Assembly: GCF_005239225.2 (NCBI RefSeq)
Contig: NC_133291.1
Location: 1,736,001 to 1,800,000 of the forward strand
Length of the DNA: 64,000 bases
Source of the DNA: Populus alba
Taxonomy: Eukaryota; Streptophyta; Magnoliopsida; Malpighiales; Salicaceae
Direction of reading: 5' to 3'
The translations under genes were made by a program, and so were the position numbers. Every line of letters begins with the position of its first letter. The first letter of the stretch is position 1. The notes beneath the pieces are model-generated. The model was not told the DNA's origin and did no database searches. It saw only the letters and a list, made by a program, of their open reading frames with translations. This document shows positions 55,165-64,000 of this stretch, one piece after another.

Positions 55165-57331
55165 ATTGATGACAGCTGATTGACTTGATCAAGTCATAAT
55201 TCATAAACAAGATATTGAAGGGTTTTCTGGCTTATATACAATCTTTCTAAACTGTTATCCTACACTTAATTTATTTACATTTCATCAAATAATTATCCAA
55301 GTGGTACTAATTTGTAATAATGAAGGAAAATATTTATTTGCTAGTGGATTATATAATAATTAATACAGGCTTTAGGATGCCTTGTTGCAACATCAATATC
55401 AATTTTTTGTATTGCAAGAACAAAAATTATATATTTCATTTGAGACACTTTTACTGTAATTGAACTTTAGTCATATGGTAATTGTAGATATTGAATTTGA
55501 TTCATGAGTACTACTAGTTTTACATATATCATCGTCGGCGAAGCCTCATCGTCGGGAAAAATCACTTGCTTTGAATGACTGGATCTCACTAAAAGAATCA
55601 AATATACAAACTGAAAGGACATGGGAGGACAACCTATAATTTTAACACAGCACAAGCCTTGCCACCCACCAGTTTTGGGAGCAATCAATAGCTTTTTGAG
55701 CAACGAAATCAAAGACCTTGCTATATATCTGGATATATACTGGCCCGTCAATCGTTGGGCTCATCTTTTTTTTTTTTTGGTTGTCTGTTATTATTAACAT
55801 ATAGATGAAGAGTTACTCATCTTTATAGCTATTATCAAGATGTAATTTTCATTTATTTTTTTATTTTTATTAATATAATTAATATTAATATCGGTTGGGT
55901 TGAGTTGGCTCATCATAAATTATCCAAATCCATTTTTCCCTTAATATAGAATGTCATCATCACAATAACAAAACAAAGAAACGAGGCACGGAAAATTAAA
56001 AAAAAAAAAACATAATTATTAAACCTAATTAGGATTGAACTCAAAATAAAATTTGAGTTATGAGTAGGGTAAGTTAATTCATGTTAATAATTTAAAAATG
56101 AAAAAATAAAAACAACACCATTTTAAAAACTTGAATTTTGATTAAGTAATACATGGAAGATATTTTTTCACAGCCGACTTAGATTTGTTTTTTGAGAAGT
56201 AGAATATTGCATTAGAAGACGCCAAGATCTGACAGGAAAGACATAGAAAAGTCTGCTTACAGCTCGAGTTTAGCAGATCTATCAAATGAAATGATCAACA
56301 AAACCAAAAAACCAAAATAATAAAATAACAGCCCAAAAGATCATCAATTCAATTCCATGATCTTGTCTAAGTATGTGTTTTTTTTTTTATTTCAATTGCT
56401 ATGAAACAAACTCTTCGCACGTCATCTAAAGAAAATACTCGTCATCTTGTTATTATGCCAATCAAAAACTAGGTTAAACATGCCGACCATTAGACATGTT
56501 GTTTTTATGCCAAACACCATTAAAAAAAACTGTTCCTAGGAAAAAATGATATTGTCCAAGCCAATATATCCGGCTTGTTTGAAAGTGTGTGGTATATAAA
56601 TATTATTATTTTTTAAAATAATTTTTGTTTGAATTTATTAAAATAATATTTTTTAAAACTTTTAATATTAATATATCATAACGATAAAAAAAACTTTGAA
56701 AAATATTAATTTAAAACTTTTTTAAAAAGCATAGTTTGATCACGGTGAGGAAAAAAAATCTCATTTCATGAGCATCCAAATTTGGGTGGAAAGAGAGTTT
56801 TTTAAAAATCATTATAACAAGAAAATTAAAAAGTAGATACATATATACAATATAGAGTTCCTCTAAGACTCGTGTTGGTTCTGTTTATATATGTGTGTTT
56901 AGGAGACTCCTACTTATAATATTTAAAGCTTTTTAGAGATTAAAAAAAAAAAAAAAAAAAAAACCACCCGTCTGTTTATGTTTGGAAGGACCAATCAAGG
57001 CGGCAAGATGAGTTGGCAAATCTGGATTACTAGGTGATTTCTCACACACAAGACATTGGTATTTGCTTCGATAACTTAACAAGAAGCATTGTGCTGAACA
57101 TATCAAGGCCTGCGTGTTTCTACTCCGAAATTTGGCTCCATTAATGCATATAAAACACGTTGACCTTCGCAATTCAACCAAGTTATTTCTCTTCGTGTTC
57201 TTGCTCCAGTTTTATCCTCCCTTCTTTTCCCTTTTGTTTTGCTTCATCTATTTGATCTTGATTACTGTAATTAATTAATGCCTCTAGTTTGATTAGGGTG
57301 ACGAGCCTCCAAGAGGGGAAAAAACATATAT
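55165..57331. other. Intergenic DNA between the two SKS copies
   Basis: No gene. 56575-56750 is a copy of the AT-rich dispersed repeat (TTTAATATTAATATATCATAACG) bounded by GTTTGAAAGTGTG and AGCATAGTTTGA. An A tract of about 22 bases stands at 56942-56963. Confidence 0.5.
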
Positions 57332-59589
57332 ATGGCCATCTTCAGCAATCAAATTCTACAACTGTACTTTTTTGTGGCCATCCTCATACTCTTCGTCGGG
57401 ATAGCCAACAGTGAGGAAATCTTTCAAGAATGGCACGTAACAATTGACAGAACTATCAGCCCAGTATCCATAGAACAACCGGTACTGATGTATCATAACT
57501 ACAAATCATCTTTGCTTTAACTCGTATACATCTTGGTTTCTTAATTTGCATGGATTTATCTGTGTGTGTGTTTTTTTAACAGGTTATCCTCATCAATGGG
57601 AAGTTCCCTGGACCCCTTATCAAAGCCACAACCAATAATATGATCCATATTAATGTGTTTAACGATATGGTCCCATTAGAGTTAACAATCGTAATGTTAT
57701 CAGTGTACCATTCCCTAGACCTGAAAATGAATTTGACCTTCTCCTTGGAGACTGGTATCCAGAGAATTACAAGGTGATTTATTAACATTAATATTGATAT
57801 TATTCAAGAGATTTATCTGTAATCATTAAGTATTTAAGAATGAATTACACGTTATGGTTTTAACTTGATGAGTAACTAATAATCTGGTGTAATATGATGC
57901 AGAATCTTGCATACATGCTGATAGACAACTTCACGATCCCTCTTTGGATTTTAATGAATGGAAAAGACCCATATTTGAATACTTCTACGAAAGTTTATGA
58001 ATCCTTCACGGTTGCTCAAGGTAATGAGGTCCCATTGCTTGCTATAAAAATTAATTGGTGCACTCTGAAATTAAATAATTTCTTCTTCTTTTTTCTCGTA
58101 TCTTCTGTGATATGCAGGGAAGACATACAGATTTAGGAAATCCAACGTGGGAAATCAATGGAGTTTCAATTTTAGGATTCAGAATCATCACATTGGTGGT
58201 AGAAACTGAAGGATCATACACTAATCATATAATGGTGGACTCGATGTTCATGTTGGCCAATCCTACTCAGTTCTTGTCACCGCCGACCAAAAGGCAGCTG
58301 ATTATTACGTTGTGGCAACACCAAAAATGGTTAATACCACCAAATACGGCAATCTTGTGGGCGTAGGGGTGCTACATTATCTCAATTCTAGTACAATGGC
58401 TACTGGACCTCTTCCGAGAGGACCTGACCCGTATGATCTACAATACTCCATTAATCAAGCCAAGTCCATCAAGTAAATCTTCCTTTCTTTTTCTCATTAA
58501 ATCAAGTAAATCTTCTTGATAGCTAGTAACAATCGTTTGATTACATTCGATATTTCCCTTCTCTGCTAGGAAACCCTCAGAATTTGCAAATCTTTTATCT
58601 GTGAATTCAGGTGGAATATGACTACTGGGGCTGCTAGGCCTAATCCACAAGGAACCTTCAACGTGACCAATGTGACACTGTCACAGACATTTATCCTCAC
58701 AGGATCAAGAGCTCGGGATACTAATGGTTTTCCTTACTACACAGTCAACGATGTGTGGTACACATAAACAGATACCCCATTAAAGCTGGCTGATCTAATG
58801 ACAAATGGGTCTGGAGTCTATGAACTTGATAAATTCTCTACTAACTCTGGCAATGGAAACCTAAGACGTGGAGTTTTTGTAGCAAGTGGAAACCATAAAG
58901 GGTGCTTAGAAATTGTACTCAAGAATGATTTAGATATGTTATAGATTCTTGGCATCTGGATGGGTACGGTTTCTATGTTGTTGGGTAAGTACACGAGAAT
59001 GAACATCAACCTTCTTCTTTTTTTTTTCTTTTTTTTTCAATATGCATAATTAAATATAAAATTTTAATTTTTAACTTGTAGGTTAGGTGACGGAAACTGG
59101 ATTCCTGAATCTCGTAATAATTACAATATTTTTTATTCAGGTATATATTAATAGACCTAATTAACTAAATAATTTTTTATATATATAAAAAAAACATAAA
59201 TGAATGTTGAATTGATTTTAGTAAATACAATATATTCTTGGTTAGGTTTATCCTAAAAGGTGGACCGCAGTCTATGCATACCTTGACAATCCTGGGATGT
59301 GGAATTTGAGATCACAATGTTTGAAAAATTGGTATTTGGGCCAACAACTCTACCTGAGAGTTTATGATGCTGACCCCAACCCTGCCCAAGAGAAACCACC
59401 CCCAGATAACCTTCTTCTATGTGGTAAATGCTTTGTCCTAAATATTTATTTATTTTCTTGTTTTTGTGGTTTTCTCTATTCAAAATTAACAATGTTTTAT
59501 TTATTTATTACTTGTTCACAGTAGCCTTCGGTCACTTAGCTCCTCCCCCTCCTCCTTCCTCCACCTCCGTCACCTCCTGCTCCTGCTAA
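57332..59589 (+). pseudogene. SKS pseudogene, tandem copy
   Basis: Same exon order as the neighbour: 57332-57481 (signal peptide, EEIFQEWHVTIDRTISPVSI), 57583-57773, 57903-58020, 58118-58472, 58611-58984, 59082 to about 59141, 59245-59423 and 59522-59589. In exon 2 the sequence jumps from VFNDM straight to GPIRVNNRNVISVP, losing about 85 codons and an intron. Exon 5 has two shifts (after FRIQNHH and near GSYTNHIMVDS). An in-frame TAA stands at 58765-58767 after NDVWYT, and a further shift follows KNDLD. About 100 bp of AT-rich DNA replaces DPVVRSTVQ. Not a functional gene. Confidence 0.92.
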
Positions 59590-61481
59590 CCCTTCTCCTT
59601 CTCAGGCATCATCGACACAAATAAGTTAATAACATGGTAAACAAAAAGGTTTTAATAAAAATAATAATACTTCATGTCTTTTTTTAAAGCGATTTAATAC
59701 CTTGTTAAAAATATATCAGTAACGAGAAGATTTTGATATTATTATTATTATTATTATTAAATTGGATAGATAATATAGCTCATAATGTATTATTAAAAGT
59801 GTTTTATAATTAAAAATATATCATAATGAAGTTTTTTTTTACAACAGCATTAAAAAACCATTAAAAATACTTGAAAAAAAATATTTTTTTAAATAAAAAA
59901 CAATTACAACAATTTAAAATTAGATTCCTTTGACATTCCATTAAGAAATTGTGCTGCTTTCAAGCAGGAGGATTCAATTGAAGAATGCCTAATACTTTAG
60001 GAATTGAATCTCCAATTATAATTTGAAGAAAACATTGAGAATTCATGTAATAGCTCGGTTCAACTTGTCATATATTGTTCGTTTTGAGTTTTATTATCTT
60101 CACAATTTTATTCCTAGTAATGTGAGCCTATTTATAAGCTCGACGCTCCAAAATATATATTACAGATCAGCGACTAACACTACTCATAAAATTTTTGTTT
60201 TGAAGACTCGCTTTTGATGTAGGGTATCACAATTCATAGATCATAAATAGTTGGGGACTAATTAGTTGATAATTTTACAAGGGATGCCTCTTTGTAATTT
60301 GACCAATTAAGAAGTCTCTTTTCTCACTGTTGCCTACGCTTTGTAGGTATTACATCACTGTGATCTGCATGGTTTCAATGCTCTTCCTCGGCCAGCAATA
60401 GCTCATCACAGCCTGATGTCGAAGGTGACAATAAAATGAAACTCCAGATGTGGCTCTGTAATCCGACACTTCATTGGTTTTGCGCAACGCATCCTTGGAA
60501 AGCCTTGCAATTTTTTTTTCTTTTTTGGTGGTTTATGTCAATGCTAATTAAAAAAACATTAAAAGACATTCCTTGAGAATTCTTCCACTTAAATTGAGGA
60601 AGTGCTAGGTCCTTCATTCGACTCCCGAATTTGATTTCTTCTTCTTCTTCTTCTTCTTCTTCTTTTATTAACAAAGCAAGGCCAAGTTCTTGAAGTTGAA
60701 GCGAAAGAAAGTGAGGCCAACAGGCACAGAAATTGAGAGGAATGATGCAAGGATCGATAAGGTTCTATATTTAAGATTCACAAAATCCGGAAGAAAAAGA
60801 ATTTTGTAAAATAATATTTATATTTACCATGCGAGATGCAGGAAGTACTAACATGGGAAGAAGCATGCACAATTGCCTTTTTATTCAAGTTCACTGTTTC
60901 CTCTTTGAAAATGCAAGGAAGGAACTAAAGAAGAAACGGCGGTTTCCATCGTTTTGATTTCTTAATTTTGTTTCTAAGAATGTCTTTTATATGGTGATCT
61001 AAATTACCATATTTGACTCAATTCTTTTACATCATTTTTGAAAGCATAGAAACTTTTAATAAAATTTTATATTTTCAAATATTATATTTAAAACCATCTC
61101 AAATATTAAAAATTAAATCTCAATTGAAATTTAATCTCTAAAAATATTATAAAAATATATTATTAGTCAACCTTTCTGATTTACTATTCTAAAAATAATA
61201 ATTTAATATTAAAACTAATTTTTTAAAAATACTAATCTAGTTTTAAAAAGATCTTTGAAAACATAAGATTGAAAATAACAAAAATTAACTTTAAAAAATT
61301 TTATTTATTTAAATATATTTATCAATTGAACTTAAATTAAATATTATAATTAAATTCGATTGCAGCAGCAGAACCAAACAAAATGTTAGCTATCCTCAAA
61401 GTTGCATGATGTGTAATTATTGGTCTCAAATTCAAAAAGCATATAATAAGTATTACATAAATCAGTGCCATAGCATCAACT
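59590..61481. other. Intergenic DNA, no gene seen
   Basis: AT-rich, with (ATT)n at 59737-59759 and (TTC)n at about 60635-60664. Nothing else stands out. Confidence 0.5.
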
Positions 61482-61555
61482 GGCCTATTAGCTCAGTTGG
61501 TTAGAGCGTCGTGCTAATAACGCGAAGGTCGCAGGTTCGAAACCTGCATGGGCCA
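61482..61555 (+). tRNA. tRNA-Ile (anticodon AAT)
   Basis: 74 nt without the CCA tail. Acceptor stem GGCCTAT/ATGGGCC (one T-G pair), D arm TAGCTCAGTTGGTTAGAGC, anticodon stem TCGTG/CGCGA around loop CTAATAA (anticodon AAT), T arm GCAGG-TTCGAAA-CCTGC, discriminator A. No intron. All invariant positions of a cytosolic plant tRNA are present, so it is probably active. It reads ATT, and ATC after inosine modification. Confidence 0.95.
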
Positions 61556-64000
61556 TTCTATTTTTGTTTTGGCGTTGCTTTCCTTTTTCTTTGTGCTGCC
61601 GTTAGTTTTCACGCCCTGATTTCAACTGCATGGGCCATTCTTTTTTCTATTTTTATGGAGACTTTTTGGGTCTAATAAAGTAATAACCATAAGTATTGAC
61701 TTTATGATATAATATTTTTTGGGCAAGTTGTGTGCATTAAATGGATTAAAAGAAAAAAACTAATGAGAAATTTCTTTCTCCAACCCCTTAATATTGTAAA
61801 TTGGGATAATAATATAATTAATAATAATATTCATTTGATGTGCAGACCAGTAGCTTAAATGTACTTCAGTATTAAAATAATATTCAGCTAATGCATGTTT
61901 TATTTTACAAGTAAACTACAACTTGTCAAATACCAAACATTATTTTAATCACTACCATTATTTTCAATTCATAGCTTCTCAATCAAAGGTATGATGAAGT
62001 ATATATATTATCTTTTTAATTACTACCATTATTTTAATATATGATGAAGTATTTATATTATCTTTTAACTTTTTATATGTATGTACAAAGATCATAATTT
62101 CCAAACTCATTTTTCATTATATATTAAAAAATAATTTATTTTCTCGAAATATTTTTCATGGCACTACTAAATATTATAAAAACAATTAATTTTTTAGAAA
62201 TTTATTTTTAATGGAACCCCTTCTAACAAATAAACAAGGCCCTAAAGAAATCATTTATTTTGAATTGATATACTTTATTTCAACCATAAAAAGTATTTTT
62301 GAACGAATACGTATGTTAATATTTGAGATTAGTGTTTTTAGACATTCTTAATATTTTATTTTCATACATTATCGATTTGCCGTATTTAAAAATAAATAAA
62401 TTCTTGAATGATGATATACTAACATTCAAACTCAAAAAATGGAAGAGGGTTTTAGCCACTTAATTTGACCATCGATCCTATACATCTACCCTTTGAAGTC
62501 AGTACTTTTAATTTATCTATGTTTGATGATAGCATAGAAAAGCATTGACTTAATTGCATGCCCTCCCTCTTAAACCAAGAAAAGAGGCCACGAGCATCAC
62601 TGGTGCGCAAGCAATCTGGCTCACTCACCTCTAACCTCACAACTTGTGTCTATTTATGTACGTATACCTCAAAGAATTGACCTAACTCCTAAATTAGCTC
62701 TAATTCACTATACACAACTAGACTCCCTCATTGGCGACCTCACAATCACACATCTCTCGCTCGCTCTCTCTGAGGTAGACCGACAGCTGCTCTGATCCTA
62801 TCTGGACAGCCACTCTTACTTAAGAACAGCTAATTATTTAATGATGCTTAAAAAACGTCATACCTGGACAAGGTTTTGGTACAAGGCTCATTGTCTTCAT
62901 TAATACCTTGATGGAAATCATCGCCAACTTTTTGTGCTTAACACATGCATGCTTATGACACAAGTTTTTTGTATGGGTCGATCGGCCTGCTTTTATTAAT
63001 AGATGTGACAATTCGGTACTTAACAATTCAGATTGTTATATTCGCTAAAAACTTCTCTCATGACACCTCTGTCGATGGTTAAGTAAGGTGGTAGTGATTC
63101 ATTGTCCAGGGGTTGGTAAATTACTGTTGCTTCTCGCTCAGGACTTTGATCCTAACTGCTGAGTTTATTGATCAGATCTGATGTAAATGCAGTGTTAATA
63201 CATTAATTTGCATAAATGCAGCGAGAGAGCACATAGAGTGGAGAAGTAGAAGAGGAATCCAAAGGTTTAGAGCCCCATTTCAACATGTTAAATCCTAGGC
63301 CTTGAAGCAGTTGATAATTAATGGCATATACTGCTGAGGTAGATTGAGTAGGGTTGTAGCTAACAAGAAGGTGGACCAAGCCAAGAAAAGAACAAAGAGT
63401 AGATAAGTAGAGAGGGCATTTTTTAAAGGCAAATTGTTATTTTAAGAGAGAAAAAGGGCAAGAGGTTGATTATTTATATGGGAAATGCGGTTCCTTACTG
63501 GCTCTTCTTATGTTATCATGCTTCGTTTTTATTCTATTTTTTGTCACCAGAACTGGAGAAGGAAAGAGAAGCTAGCGCAGAGAGGCATTCTTGTAAATGA
63601 AACTAAGAAAATCAACCAAAGCAACAAACTTTTTGGCTTTGGTGAGGTGACCAACACAAGCTAAACACTCTCTCTCAAGTGTGCAACACATTCCTTCCCA
63701 CTCAAAAAGAACAAAAAGTGGTGATAAAGAGAAAGAAAAAGATGCCTGTATATCATGCACTTCTCATGGATTAGAGTCTTTTTTTACAGCAGAAATTGCT
63801 AGCTCATACAAGCAATTCAAGTCCACTACATAGCAATATTAATTTGATCAGGCTAAATAATTGAAAGAATTAAAAGAATGTTATATTATGATCTTTTCAA
63901 TACAAGGATAATTTTTTTTTTTAAAAAAAACATTATCTGGTTAATCAATAATAAATGGCCATGCCTGATCAAATAGAAGAAAACAAAATAAACTTCTCAA
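61556..64000. other. Intergenic DNA to the window end, no gene supported
   Basis: AT-rich to about 62440, then more balanced. GCATGGGCCATTCTTTTT at 61549 is followed by a second GCATGGGCCATTCTTTTTT at 61629, a local copy of the tRNA 3' end. 62755-62775 is CTCTCGCTCGCTCTCTCTGA. Reading frames here are short and unlike known proteins; part of a gene outside the window may begin near the end. Confidence 0.45.

Noticed and set aside
62400..63600. Possible microRNA precursor or gene start
   Set aside because: I could not find any well-known plant miRNA sequence or a convincing long hairpin, and no coding exon.

Overview
The window is nuclear DNA of a woody eudicot, most likely poplar (Populus) or another Salicaceae. 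The reasons are multi-exon genes with GT-AG introns, AT-rich intergenic DNA full of small transposon relics, a tRNA-derived SINE, and proteins I recognise as plant families. The species call is inference from gene content, not a database match.

Region 1 (about 1-26 kb) is a decayed tandem array. Four minus-strand genes for secreted glycine-rich proteins (GRP1 <1-1318, GRP2 6203-6688, GRP3 12588-13226, GRP4 22498-23247) alternate with four plus-strand loci derived from one kelch-repeat gene: K1 (exon-7 relic, about 4565-4786), K2 (exon-1 relic, 8815-9145), K3 (intact, 13 exons, 15967-19655) and K4 (exon-1 relic, 24890-25236). Relics of a BTR1/NOVA-like KH-domain RNA-binding gene follow K1 and K3; a GDSL-lipase exon and a mitochondrial-presequence-like exon also lie in the array. 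Unit A (1 to about 11.86 kb) and unit B (about 12.5-25.5 kb) are collinear, so the array is best read as duplications followed by loss. A SINE and a roughly 2.5 kb insertion carrying a Copia gag relic sit in unit A only.

Region 2 (26-40 kb) holds an unrecognised single-exon gene with a CaaX-like end (27184-27753, minus), an intact 14-exon chloroplast NADP-malate dehydrogenase gene (30937-35023, plus) with both redox cysteine pairs, and a 6-exon NAC transcription factor with a C-terminal membrane anchor (36112-39895, minus), closest in my memory to Arabidopsis ANAC078/ANAC053. From memory, NAC078, a kelch gene and BTR1L are neighbours at At5g04410-At5g04430, so the kelch/KH/NAC content looks like conserved synteny.

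Region 3 (40-48 kb) is gene-poor: an intron-bearing eIF6 pseudogene whose first exon was tandemly duplicated together with transposon sequence, a 1067-bp PIF/Harbinger-like non-autonomous element with TAA target-site duplication and a long perfect hairpin, and AT-rich DNA with microsatellites.

Region 4 (48-64 kb) carries a RABC2/Rab18-type GTPase gene (48638-51046), an SKU5-similar multicopper-oxidase-like gene with one frameshift (52572-55164), its tandem pseudogene (57332-59589) and a tRNA-Ile(AAT) gene (61482-61555). The last 2.4 kb shows no gene I can support. I found no CRISPR array and no sign of an undescribed defence or biosynthetic system; the most unusual feature is the alternating GRP-kelch array.
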